This document shows, piece after piece, positions 1-10,274 of a stretch of 64,000 nucleotides of DNA. The DNA is from Tillandsia leiboldiana (lineage: Eukaryota; Streptophyta; Magnoliopsida; Poales; Bromeliaceae), in assembly GCA_029204045.2 (NCBI GenBank), contig CM055066.1, positions 51,330,998 through 51,394,997 of the forward strand, written 5' to 3'. Every line of letters starts with the position of its first letter. Position 1 is the first letter of the stretch. The notes beneath the pieces were generated by a model. That model searched no databases. It was not told where the DNA came from and saw only the letters and a list, made by a program, of their open reading frames with translations. Position numbers and translations under genes: made by a program.

Positions 1-172
1 GATGACGAGGGACGACGACGTGAATATGTCGATGCAAATGATGTCCGTGATACAGGAGGCGGGAGTGACTCTGACGTCGAGGGAAATGTCGTAGGGAGGA
101 GATGGATCTGGCGGCACCTGAAATGGCGTAAATAGTTAGATAATTTGAATTTGAAGACTTAATTTGAAATTT

Positions 173-1080
173 TTAGTGATATGAAGGTACTTGATGACTC
201 GAGGACGATGCGTGAGCATAATCTCCTCGTCCCTCAGCAACTCTGACAGTAGGTACTGACGGTACATTTTGCAGTACCATATGAATATGCTCCTGCATAT
301 CTGTCAGAGTCCTGAATATCCTCATAGGCGACGGACGATCATGCAATAACTGGCCTATAGTAGTATCCATTTGTCGTAGTGTATCGGCCTGCATTTCAAT
401 GAACAAATTAAATTTATATTAAATATACAAAACATGTTAAATTTATATATATAAATTATTATACCATTGTCCTCTCGATATGCCCACGGGGATGAAAAGT
501 CTGCGGAGGACGCTGTACTGGACAATATATCCATCTCCTCGTAATCGTCCAGTACCATTGCATGTATATGGATGCCGCCTGCAGTGGGTCCTCACCAGCA
601 GCCGGGAGCTGATCAACAATGTGATCTAGCCTCTCAGCCCACCTCTCAATGTGTGCAGCGTGAAATGCACTCCAATCCTTATCCGGACGCCCACGTGATG
701 TGATACGTTGGATGGAGTCCACATTGAGAGGTATATGCTGGAGAAGACCGAACTGCCGCATGACTCGGTCCGGCACGTGCATCTCGACGATATGAAAGCA
801 TATCAGGACTGTCCTTGCACGCCAGACCGCTGAGCCATGCACACAGAAATCCGGTAATGTATCTATAATCTGATCTGTGTACGGCATCCATATAACCTGT
901 TAATGGACAAAATGATTAGTTAATATCGAAGTGTTGAATAAAACATCTACATACTTACAGTATTCAATAAAACATCTACATACCTGCTCCTCTCGCTGCT
1001 GATCTAGTTCGTCTCTGTAGAACTCAATGTCGCACGTCCTGACATTGGTTCCAAAACGTAGCCCTCCAGTGTTGCCCCAT
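173..1080 (-). pseudogene. Plant mobile domain (PMD) frame of the MULE, fragment
   Basis: Minus-strand pieces read GNTGGLRFGTNVRTCDIEFY, YRDELDQQREEQ (about 1080-980), then after an intron-like break VIWMPYTDQIIDTLPDF, WRARTVLICFHIVEMHVPDR, VMRQFGLLQHIPLNVDSIQR and QASIYMQWYWTITRRWI-type residues (887-459). A tail follows that in the sister copies continues to a basic GRGRGRG end. This pattern (bipartite WRARV.LICF.IVE, PDRVLRQFG, WYWRITRR) is the plant mobile domain found in MAIN/MAIL proteins and in many MULEs and Ty3 elements. Here it is a fragment with small frame breaks. The sister copies are at 59560-60650 and 61870-62960. It is presumably not functional. Confidence 0.7.
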
Positions 1081-1166
1081 CTAGATTATAAAAAACATAT
1101 ATTAGTTGCAATATATACAATGATTAAGTCCATTTAAAGAAGATTACAAATTCGTAAATTATTAGG

Positions 1167-1655
1167 TTATTTTTCTAACCTTGTCATTCTGACACCACCT
1201 TCGTGTGGAATATTTTGATCACTCATTACATTGCCGGAAGGACCCAAATCAATATAATTGTGGAGCATTCTCGTGTAATAACCTTGCGGTTCAAAATTAT
1301 CCGGCGGATGTAGCTCTTTCTCAATAAATACCGTCACAACACCATGATGTTCACATAATCCAATCATTCCCTCCAATGATTCATCATCTATTACTTCGTG
1401 AGCTAAATATCCACTACCGATCGTGGGGCAACTAATAGTAAATTTTAAACGAAATTATTCTCTTGTACAATTTACTAAACGATACATTCTCGTCTCGAAA
1501 CTAGTATATGTAGAATCAGAACGTATCACGATTAACTTTTTTTGACCGCCGATATATCGTGGACCATTCTCATCGATAACTAACTGTCCATCCCAATGAA
1601 CACTTATGGGCATGCGACGATTAGCCATTTCAACTACAAAACAAAATTTAACCAC
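1167..1655 (-). pseudogene. MuDR-type transposase N-terminal fragment, in-frame stop
   Basis: The minus-strand frame begins with a Met at 1655 and has the look of a plant MuDR transposase N-terminus (VHWDGQLVIDENGPRYIGGQ, then IVIRSDSTYTSFETRMYRLVN). One TAA interrupts it just after NCTRE. The same frame then runs on through SCPTIGSGYLAHEVIDDES and HHGVVTVFIEKELHPPDNF to about 1167. Because the frame is continuous apart from that single stop, it is a recently decayed reading frame rather than chance. Nothing resembling a DDE triad follows. The next coding-like stretch is the PMD frame. Inference: a relic left by internal deletion of a longer transposase gene. Confidence 0.6.
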
Positions 1656-1692
1656 TTCAAAATACTACTTTTAACTTTACAGTCGGAGACCA

Positions 1693-2205
1693 ACAGTGAA
1701 ACCTCTCACTTTGAGCGATCTCACAGTGAGGGGATCGCTCACTGTGACGGCGAAGCTCTCACTGTGAGGGGATCTCTCACAGTAAGCGATCTCACTGTGA
1801 GAGATCACTCTCTCACAGTGAAGCTCTCTCACTGTAAGGGGATCTTACTGTGCTTCTAGCCCTAAATTACAGTATTGTTTAAATAGACTTTGTAGCAAAA
1901 TTAGAAGTTATGTTCTTATTGTTTAAAATCTTTTTTTTTTTGGGGGGGGTTATTCACTGTGAGAGCTTCACTGTGAGAGACTCTCACAGTGAAGCTCTCT
2001 CACAGTGAGAGATCAAGCTCTCTCACTGTGAGAGTGATCTCTCACAGTGAGAGAGCTTCACTGTGAGAGAGTGAGAGATCACTCTCTCACAGTGAAGCGA
2101 GATCACTGTGAGAGAGTGATCTCTCACAGTGAGATATCACTCTCTCACAGTGAGAGAGAGAAAGAGAGAGAGAGAGAATAGAGAGGGAGCATGCTCACAG
2201 TGAGA
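1693..2205. repeat. CTCACTGTGAG short palindrome array
   Basis: At least twenty copies of the short palindrome CTCACTGTGAG or CTCACAGTGAG, separated by AGAGATC-like spacers, occupy the MULE subterminal region (dense from 1985 to 2205). The same 11-mer reappears once at 2347-2353 inside the CGACGG block. Each copy is self-complementary, so both strands can fold into many small hairpins or offer dense dyad binding sites. It lies between the transposase start and the outer hairpin array. No gene product is implied; short frames read through it are artefacts. Confidence 0.85.
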
Positions 2206-2218
2206 GAGAGAGCGCGAG

Positions 2219-2480
2219 AGAGACGGCGACGGCGACGGCGAAGGCGACGGCGACGGCGAGAGGAGATCGGCAATGCGACGGCGACGGCGAGAGGAGATCG
2301 GCAATGCGACGACGACGGCGAGAGGAGATCGGCAATGCGACGGCGATCTCACTGTGCTCGGCCCACTGCGACGGCGATCGGAAGGTCTCGTGCGACGGCG
2401 ACGAAGAAGGCGACGGCGATGAAGAGAAGGCGACGAAGAAGGCGACGGCGATGAAGAGATGAAGAGAAGAGATGAGGAAG
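2219..2480. repeat. CGACGG/AGGAGATCGGCAATG GC-rich repeat block
   Basis: Low-complexity block of (CGACGG)n and a repeated unit AGGAGATCGGCAATGCGACG (three copies at about 2262-2345), followed by GAAGAAGGCGACGGCGATGA repeats. It is strongly GC-rich against the AT-rich surroundings and sits between the CTCACTGTGAG array and the outer hairpin array of the same MULE end. Long frames on both strands (Arg-rich one way, Ser/Pro-rich the other) result from the triplet repeat and are not annotated as genes. Confidence 0.8.
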
Positions 2481-2531
2481 AAGGTGCGGGATTGAAGATG
2501 AAGGGTCTCTGCCCGCGCGGGTGGATATGTT

Positions 2532-2970
2532 GGTGAAGAAGGCGCTGACGCGGTCAGCGCCTTTAACATTATAAGTTAAAGGCGCTGATCGGCTCAGCGC
2601 CTTTAGTTTAAATCACTAAAGGCGCTGAGCAACTCAGCGCCTTTAGTGTTTTATACTAAAGGCGCTGAGCAAGTCAGCGCCTTTACAGATAAGCCATTTT
2701 CGCTTACACTGAGGACTTAGCCATTTTTCGCAACGAAAAATGGCTAAGTCCTCAACGCCTTGTAGCGTATGCTGAAGGCGCTGAATGAAACTGCGCCTTC
2801 AGCATGAAGACGCTGATTCATTCAGCGCCTTCACAGGTTTTTTGTGAAGGCGCTGAACGTTTCAGCGCCTTCAACATGTACCATGAAGGCGCTGATTCAT
2901 TCAGCGCCTTCACAGGTTTTTTGTGAAGGCGCTGAACGCTTCAGCGCCTTCAGTTTATCTGACACCCGTG
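2532..2970. repeat. GGCGCTGA...TCAGCGCC hairpin array (MULE subterminal)
   Basis: Six or more tandem hairpins of the form AAGGCGCTGA-N4-TCAGCGCCTT, spaced by short AT-rich linkers, sit just inside the MULE terminus. An extra stem flanks the pair AGCCATTTTTCG / CGAAAAATGGCT at 2720-2750. Arms of successive hairpins can also pair with each other. Corresponding arrays at 58996-59345 and 63180-63540 use both GGCGCTGA/TCAGCGCC and GGCGGTGA/TCACCGCC, so the stem is kept while the bases differ. Confidence 0.85.
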
Positions 2971-3224
2971 GCGCTGAGGTGGCAAAAGTAGGATTAGTTT
3001 TACAAAAAAAAATTTTACAAGGTTATTTTGCAAATATCCATATTTCATAGGGTCATTTTTAAAAAAATCCCTATGTATGAGGTGTTCTTGGTAATTTGAA
3101 TGCCACAGTTTTGTTAGAATTATCTGTTATTACATCTGTTGCTACTGAGGAGTGTTTTTTGTTTCTTTTGTTATTTTAATTTTGTTTTGTTTGATTTACA
3201 CCACCCTCAAACTTTTTTTTTTGA

Positions 3225-3520
3225 GCTATCAAAAATTTTAATAAATTTAATAAGTTTATTAGCTACAAAGTAGTAGGCTAGATACTATTAAAAGTATCTA
3301 GTCATTAGTGCTATTAAATTTTCAGTCATTGGATGAAGGAATGAACGGTTAGGATGATAGTGATCTCCTGCAATTTAATGGATGATTGAAAAAATAATAT
3401 AATTAAAAAATAAAAATGATCAAAATGATAGATCTGACGGTAGAAAATTTGGGTGCTATTAATAGTATTGTAGCAGGACTCTATTAGCTACTACCCATTA
3501 ATTTTTTAAATTTCATTAAG
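3225..3520. repeat. Foldback MITE-like repeat, poorly bounded
   Basis: AT-rich stretch with partly complementary ends: TAGCTACAAAGTAGTAGGCT and TAGATACTATTAAAAGTATC near 3260-3300 against GGGTGCTATTAATAGTATTG and CTATTAGCTACTACCC near 3450-3495. No clean target-site duplication was found. The rest of 3070-4560 holds AT-rich DNA with no gene, then a GA microsatellite (4395-4440) in the presumed 5' UTR of RPB9. Confidence 0.35.
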
Positions 3521-4567
3521 AATGATTAAAATCATTAAATATTTAGATTAAATAAAAAAAAAAAAATTTGGTACAAATGTCTAAAGAACCCTACAACTTT
3601 AATTCTTTTTTTCTTTTTTTGAGTTTGAATTGGTCAATCTCACTCAAATAACTTGGAGATATTATCCAATTCATCTGTGATTTCATCAAACAAAATAATT
3701 TGAACCACTTTTCGGCAAATAAACTACTAAATTTAACAAGACTTTTAACCAAAATAACTACTCAAATAAAAATAAAAAAAAATTGAATCAGCAAATTGGG
3801 GATAGTTTCCTCCTATTTTTAATTCCTCCACAAAAATAAAATACATGAATCAACATCTCTTGTTGAATGACTTTCACATCTATTCAATACCTTCAGATTG
3901 ATTAGGTGGTGACTTTCGGTGGCAAATATTTTTTAATAAACCAAAATAGCTAATTTAATAGTCTTACCGGTCAATCCCAAAGGAGCATCAAGTAATCACA
4001 ACGACACGATTAAACAAACTCGTTGAAAGACGAACCACAGTAAAAGCCACCTTGGCCTTACTGTAGAATGTAGTGTTGTTTGATAAAGCACTGCTGCTGT
4101 TAGCATAAGCACTCAATCGAATTCATTCTAATGATATTTCAGATTTTTTTAATTGCCAAATGCTCGAGTAGAGATAACTATGTCAGGAAGCAGTCCCCCT
4201 AAGTCACATGCTAGAGGCACCCATCATTTTCTGATGTCCCCACACAGAGTGCCCCCACATGATTTAATTAAATCAACAGGCATCTTTACAGGAAGATTCT
4301 CCACAGGTCAATTCTGCATCCAGCTAGGGATGTTGGGGACTCTTTATTCCTTACTCTCTGCAAAAAGAGACTCCTCATCTATTCCACCCCCATTGAGAGA
4401 GAGAGAGAGAGAGAGAGAGGAGGTGGGGGAGAGAGAGAATCACACCTTTGTCTAGAGAAAGAAAAAGAGTAGGACCCATCACAAGCACTAATAAGAGAGA
4501 AGATCAGCTGAGAAAGCAAGAAAGGCTCCATCAAACTCCTGTTAGGAAAAGCTAAAAAGAAGCAACC

Positions 4568-6792
4568 ATGAGTACTATGAAATTTTGCAGAGAATGGTAA
4601 GATTTCAACTGTTTGTGTATGTATGCTGCTAATGGACTACTGCAGAGAGTGAAATAATCTGTTCTAAGGATTCAGTTCCTTCCATTCCTACTTGGTATTA
4701 TTTATCCTTTTCTCTTTTTTTGCCTTTTGATTTGGGTATGGCAGCAACAACATACTGTATCCAAAGGAGGACAGGGATCAGAAGGTCCTTCTTTATGCCT
4801 GCCGCAATTGCGATCATCAGGTTTCGCACCTTCTCATATAGCTGTTTAGATTTCCTACCTAATTTGTATGATCTGTTACCGATGTGTTGCGAGCTTCACT
4901 TCGTTAAATCCTTTCACAAATTTGATTATTTACATTTTGCATTTTATCACTTCTTTGTTCTTAAATGTCCATGTGATTTATTGGATTGAAATTTATTTCA
5001 CTACAGCTTAAATTCGACTCTCCTTCTTGTTCTACTTTAAACTAACTGCTAAAGAAAAAGTGGGGAAGAAAGAAAAAATTGTTTCAATCAATTAATCATG
5101 GTTTAATCAAGAGTCAAAGGTCACTGGTGGGCATTCCCTCCTTTCTTTTAGTTCCTCATATTCATTTGTAAAGCCCCATAAGATCAATAAAAGATCAAAT
5201 TTCTTAGCTACATTGAAATTTGAAAGAACTTCAATACATTTTCAGTTTTGGCAGATATAACAAGCTACTTAACGTAATATTAGCGACATCTAAAACAAGA
5301 TAATAACGAACTTCTCATGCATATTAATATATTATCAACAGCAAATAATACTATTTCTCCAGAACACGAAATAGAACGGCATATTATGTATTTAATCAGT
5401 ACTATGTTTTGCATAATTTATAAATGATACTCACATGTTCTTAAAGGGACCTTGCTGAGTGTAGGAGGTTGCCGACAACAACTGTGTCTATAGAAATGTG
5501 GTGCATCACTCCGCCGGCGAGTTCACGCAAGTGCTACAGGATGTTGCAGGCGACCCGACTCTTCCACGTACAAAGTCCGTAAGATGTGTCTCGTGTGGCC
5601 ACGGTGAAGCAGTGTTTTTCCAGGTCAAGTTTTTGCTCCCCTCCTATTTTATCTCGTCTCAAATGGCGTGCCGTGTTCTTGTCTCATTTGTCTTGGCTTG
5701 GCATGTTAGACGACTTTAACATGACATAAATTGGACGAAATAGGAAAAAATAGAATCGTTTCTTGAATTTGTTTGAATTGGGGCAACTGACCTACTGATG
5801 CTGTCCATTTTTTATCGGAGATATCTCTAATCAGCATCAATTTTCTGGCCTACAGAAAAATGAGGTGCAACATGACTTCCTTAGATGAAACATAACAACA
5901 AAAACAGAAAAGAACAATTAAATTTAGTTGATATGTAAATCTGAAATGGAAAGAGGTCTTAAAAGCTCATACTTGACTTTCAAGAAGTGAATAAGAGTCA
6001 CTGATTTCATGAAGTAGGAGGCTTTTTGTCTTCTTAAGCAGCTGCTAAAAGGCAAAGGTCCAGTCACCTGCATCATGAACTTAATAGCACTGGGAAAATT
6101 TCTAGAACAACATTCACTAAGGAGGTGTTTGGTTCCTCGAAAAAAGTGTGGAAAACTATTTTGCGGGAAAAAAAATTTCCATGAAAAACACCCTTTCCAC
6201 AATTTTTGTTTTTCGGATAAAATATTCAAACAGCCGAAAACACTACTTTTCCACAAAATCTGGAAAAAAAAATTCTAGAAAAACTACTTTTCCTAGGAAC
6301 CAGACAGAGGAAACATATTTTTCTGTTTTTTGGGAAACCAAATACCCCCCCTAAGTAAACATTATTGTAACCATCCCCATAATTCTAATGCCCATCAGAC
6401 AATATTCAAATTTGTAAGAAATTTCCAGTGAAAACATTGTGTCTAGTTATGGATTGCACCAAGAACATTACCACAGGACTTCACGAAGATTCTACGTTAA
6501 AATGCACAGCGAACAATCAAAACTATCTCACTCTAGAAACAGATTCCATTTTTTGGCAAAACCATCAAATTCTTTCTTAAATAATAAATCAAATAGTGCG
6601 CATTAATTTGCAATCACCTAAAAAGCCTACAAGTTATACCCACTACCAAAACTGCGTTTGGTTTTTGAGATGTTCGTATTGTAAATTAGCTTGTGTTATG
6701 TGCATATGCAGGCTACCTCAAGAGGAGAAGAAGGTATGACACTGTTCTTTGTTTGCTGCAATCCAAGCTGCGGCTATAGATGGAGAGAGTGA
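4568..6792 (+). CDS. NRPB9A: DNA-directed RNA polymerase subunit RPB9 (NRPB9/NRPD9/NRPE9-like)
   Basis: Small zinc-ribbon subunit of RNA polymerase II, in plants shared with Pol IV/V. It sits on the lobe and influences elongation and proofreading. Four exons, all GT-AG: 4568-4596, 4745-4820, 5465-5623, 6712-6792. They total 345 nt, 114 aa, the usual plant length. The first zinc ribbon has C7, C10, C29 and C32 (CRECN ... ACRNCDHQ). The second, TFIIS-like one has C76 and C79 (RCVSCGHGEA) and C103/C104 with C108 before the YRWRE end. The start codon is the only ATG before CREC and gives MSTMKFCRE as in the family. Intron 3 carries a Tourist-like MITE. A GA-rich leader lies about 130 nt upstream. 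Plants often have two RPB9 copies; which paralogue this is cannot be told. Confidence 0.95.
6121..6351. mobile_element. Tourist-like (PIF/Harbinger) MITE in RPB9 intron 3
   Basis: A 231-bp foldback element with ends GGAGGTGTTTGGTTCC and GGGAAACCAAATACCCCCCC, flanked by TAA on both sides (6118-6120 and 6352-6354), the 3-bp duplication expected for PIF/Harbinger. The interior is made of repeated GGAAAA/TTTTCC motifs that pair with each other. It is wholly intronic, 360 nt upstream of the last RPB9 exon. Confidence 0.7.
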
Positions 6793-7305
6793 TGAAATCA
6801 TGCTAACTGGGGCTCTTCACACCAATACTGGACTGAAACCATTGTTCAGCCGAGATTTTGATGATTCAACACTTCGATGATTTCCTGATAAAATGCTATT
6901 ATGCTGATTTGAAATAAATAATCAACATTAGTGGATCAAGAATCCTCTGGCGTTGCCGAAACATCACTTGCTGTCTCATCATTTCGATTTATAATTCATA
7001 ACAACTGATGAGGATATTATTCTTTGCACTTTGTTCTTTCTCTATTTAAGCAGTGAAATTTTTATGGCCACTACAAGAAAGAACGATGGAAATTTTTTTT
7101 AAAAAAAGATGATATATAATAAATAAAGACAACTGCAACTCTGCAAATGCTAATTGAGTGATTTGATCAATAGAAGAATCAATACTATAGAACACCGGAA
7201 ATTATTTAGGCGAAAGAAAAGAAAAAAGGCCCTTTCATCGTCGGAGATAATCCGAAGTAGTGAATGGAGCATGCAGATTTTACAAGTTAATCTTTTCTGA
7301 AATAA

Positions 7306-7458
7306 TGTAACGACCCGACCCACTAATAATAATAATTCGTTGGGTCCAAACCACAGCCCAAAATGCTTAAGCCCAGTTATTATTATTGGTGTCCATGTCT
7401 CTTATATACTAAATCACAACTCCATTCCCATCCGATGTGGGACTATTGGGGTGCCACA
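7306..7458 (-). mobile_element. Solo LTR, 153 bp, TRIM-like (family B)
   Basis: A 153-bp unit starting TGTAACGACCCGACCCAC and ending GGGGTGCCACA on the plus strand. In retrotransposon orientation (minus) it runs TGTGGCACCCC...GTCGGGTCGTTACA. Other copies are at 51348-51500 and 56354-56506 (also 153 bp). The copy in the POP1 intron sits next to a TGGTATCAGAGC primer-binding site, which sets orientation and class. Flanks AATAA and AATCA may be a decayed 5-bp duplication. The rest of 6793-8283 holds the RPB9 3' flank and the pseudouridine synthase 3' flank with no further gene seen. Confidence 0.65.
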
Positions 7459-8283
7459 AATCATCACCTGGTTGTAGATATATTTTGTTCGAGCAATCAA
7501 TTTCTGTTGCTGTCATTGAATGAGACACCACCTAGCTTAAATGACTTACACCGCAATATTCGGAGAAATTTCTTGAAAAATAGCTTTTAGCAATAAGAAC
7601 TAAATACAACTTGTTAAAAGCCTTCGGGTTTTGAAACTATAGCTTCCAAGATCCCACTAAAAGATTGATGCGGAACATCTCATGTAATTCCATTATAAGC
7701 CAATTTAGGATTTGCATCTCAATCTAGTGTAGATCCATCCCACTAGATCAGTCAACATAGGTCCTGGATTACATTGCTAAAGAAACGCTCGAACAAATTT
7801 GAAACTGGACGGAAACACAGTATTAAAGCAGAACATTAAGCAATTGTAGATTTGCCGATCCCATTGAAATACTGAATGTGCTATAGAATGAACTTTAATT
7901 GATATTAGATATACATGGTAATTGATAAAGAAATATGCATTAGTTTGATGTAATGAACTGCTATAGAACTACACTAAAAGTTCTCATTGAGCATCGCAGA
8001 AATAAAGGAAAAATTACTTTCCTCGACTAAATAGACAAGTAGCAAGACTGAAACCTGGAAAAAGTAGAATAATAGATTGACGACTAGCGTAAAATTTGTG
8101 TGCCGGAAGAATGGTACTTACTCCAGCTGCTTCTTTGTGGGAATTTTCACTGCTGAAGCCATATTCTTAAAATTCAACATATTCAACATGGCTTCAATTG
8201 TCACAACACTACTTCACTCGATAAATAGAACTCTTTACATCCTCTTTGCTGCTTAAACAATCTGGAAGAAGATCAAAATTTTC

Positions 8284-9748
8284 TTATAAATCATGAGACA
8301 TTCCTTTAACTAACTCACTCGACCACAAAGGAAGAGGTGCCTGAAATAGAAGCGGCAAACCAGTGATAGGATGCATGAACGACAAGCTCTCTGCGTGCAA
8401 TGCATGAGCATCAAAAGTCTCACCCTTCCACTCATAAACCCCACCATACTTCACATCTCCTTTAATCGGCATTCCCAAATATTGGCAATGAAGCCGAATT
8501 TGATGTGTCCTCCCACTCTGAGGATAAGCTCTTACCAAGATCTCATCCATCTTCTCATCATCACTTCCAACGATCTCGACACCCTTCTCTTGCACTAAAA
8601 TTGACTCAATCTCACCCTTTTCAATATCACTCTGCTCCCTAAACTTCCCTCCACCGTTAATGCCCAGAACTTCAAAGGATGTAGCCATATGCTTCACAAG
8701 AGAACCACCCGGAAGCGTTCGACCGACATCTTTTGCGGAGTACACACGAAAAGCACCAAATTTCGATCTCCCGTGACCGGAGCTTATCTTAATCTTTTCC
8801 CACTCCGGTGCATTACCAACACAAAGAGCTAAATATGTTTTCTTCACCTTGTGATCAGTGAACGCCTTGACTAATTTCGCGGCTACTTTGTTGCATTTCG
8901 TTATCACCATGAGCCCGCTTGTGTCGCGGTCCAGCCGGTTGGCTAGATGAAGGTTCGATTGGTTTGCGGCAGCCCCTGCAGAGGGAAAAAAAAAAAAGAG
9001 ATTTTGCCGTGGGGGAAAGCTGAAATGAGCTTCTGAGGTACGTCGAAGTGGTTGTCGTAAACTAATTTATTTACTTCAAAAAAAGAGAGCTTTCGTGGTG
9101 GAAAGAAGCTAAAATGACCTTCCGACCTCAAAAGCAGAAGCGCGCACTCTAATTTGAAGTGCTTTTTCGAACAGCTCTACTGAAAACAATAATTCCACGT
9201 AAGCTTCAAGTAACTTATTTACTTTAAAAAAAGAGAGCTTTCGCGGTGGTGAGAGGCTAAAATGACCTACGGACCTCAAAAGCAGAAGCACACGCTTTAA
9301 TTTGAAGTGCTTTTTCGAGCAGCTCTACTGAAAACAATAATTCCTCGTAAGCTTCAATTATGCCGAATTAGGCCCTAATTGTGGATCCTAACCTAGCAAA
9401 ACTAGTTAGTGATGATTCAGATCAAACAAAAGCTACAGTAATCACTACAAATGGATCAAAACTAGGGTTCCGATTGCGGATCGTATTCGTACCGCGAGGA
9501 TCGGCGAGGGCGGAGAGGAGGAGGGTCTCGCAGTAGATCCCGGAGGGCTTGTTGGCGACGACGAGCCACTCGTCCTCGAACACGACCTCGGCGGCGGCGC
9601 AGGCGCCGGAGCGCGCCGCCGCCGACATTGCCCGCCGCAGCTCCACCTCCTTCGACACCGCCGGGTACGGCGGCGACAGGGGGATCGGAAACCCACCTCC
9701 GTCGGCGGCGTAGGCGACGGAGGCGGCAGAGGGCAGTGGCGCCGCCAT
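8284..9748 (-). CDS. RluA-family RNA pseudouridine synthase
   Basis: Isomerises uridine to pseudouridine in RNA. Two exons: 9493-9748 and 8284-8975, 948 nt, 315 aa. The catalytic block is LANRLDRDTSG with the Asp at about residue 101; the family's usual His before RLD is Asn here. KTYLALCVG, the conserved RAYPQSGRTHQIRLHCQ motif (uracil/RNA contact) and HALHAESLSFMHP follow. The N-terminus reads FPIPLSPPYPAVSKEVELRR then FEDEWLVVANKPSGIYCE. The chosen ATG at 9748 has a good context (CCATGGCGG). An in-frame upstream ATG at 9847 would add a Ser/Pro-rich 33-residue leader that could be a transit peptide. The GC-rich first exon is typical of monocots. It best fits the plant 'RNA pseudouridine synthase 1' group; its target RNA is unknown. 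Confidence 0.9.
9061..9356. repeat. Two-copy tandem duplication (~150 bp) in pseudouridine synthase intron
   Basis: Two direct copies, about 9070-9210 and 9225-9356, share AAAAAAAGAGAGCTTTCG, GACCTCAAAAGCAGAAGC, TTTGAAGTGCTTTTTCGA and AGCTCTACTGAAAACAATAA with scattered substitutions. A third, degraded copy of the first block precedes them at 9001-9060. A related block lies in the INO80B intron near 33055-33130, so the unit is a dispersed repeat duplicated locally. Confidence 0.75.
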
Positions 9749-10274
9749 GGACGGAGGGGGAGGAGAGGGGCGGGGAATGGGGAGGGGGCGTAGGGTTTTG
9801 GAGGGGAAGGGGAGGTGGGAGAAGGAGGGGAGGGGTATTTTCGTCATTTAACCAGGAAATTCGGTGGATACATTAATTTCATTTTTTTTTCCTTTAGATA
9901 TTTTTATATTTTTAGGGACTAAAATGTAATATATCTAAAAGTTTAGGAATTCAGTTGAAATTATAAAGAGCATCAGCAACTGTAGATCTACAAGAAAAAG
10001 GTACCAATTTGTAATAATGGGATTGCGCAGGTACCGCCCATACATTTTACCCTCGAACTTTTCTATTATTATAATAATCCAATGCAATTGCCCTAAAAAT
10101 GAAAGGTAAAATCCCCTACTTTTCCTCGTAAAAACCCATCAAAATCTCCTCTTTTTCGCGAATTCGATCGTAAATTTCTCCGAATTAGGGTTTTTTGCGG
10201 GCAATAAATCGATCGCGCGATCCAAAGTTACGATTTTTGTGTAGTAATTGGGGTGAAAAAGGGTGTGGATTGGG

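Larger units (their letters stand above)
1..3070 (-). mobile_element. Truncated PMD-carrying Mutator-like element (one end only)
   Basis: One end of a MULE whose other end lies left of the window. The outer terminus near 2980-3070 matches the terminus of the element at 58885-63656: a CGTGGCGC block, then GTGGCAAAAGTA, GTTAGTTTTACAAA, a TTTTGCAAAT block, and an A-rich end finishing in TCC. Going inward on the minus strand come a hairpin array (2532-2970), a CGACGG-rich block (2219-2480), a CTCACTGTGAG array (1693-2205), a transposase N-terminal frame (1655-1167) and a PMD frame (1080-173). Positions 1-900 align with 59745-60640 of the palindromic element. No DDE catalytic or SWIM region is visible between the N-terminal and PMD parts, so this copy is non-autonomous. 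The missing target-site duplication cannot be checked. Confidence 0.8.

Noticed and set aside
2191..2569. Long Arg-rich (+) and Ser/Pro-rich (-) frames
   Set aside because: They arise from the CGACGG triplet repeat and are open on both strands at once; no domain is visible.
9445..9876. GC-rich frames overlapping the pseudouridine synthase first exon
   Set aside because: Out-of-frame shadows of a GC-rich exon; only the frame that continues into FEDEWLVVANKPSG is real.
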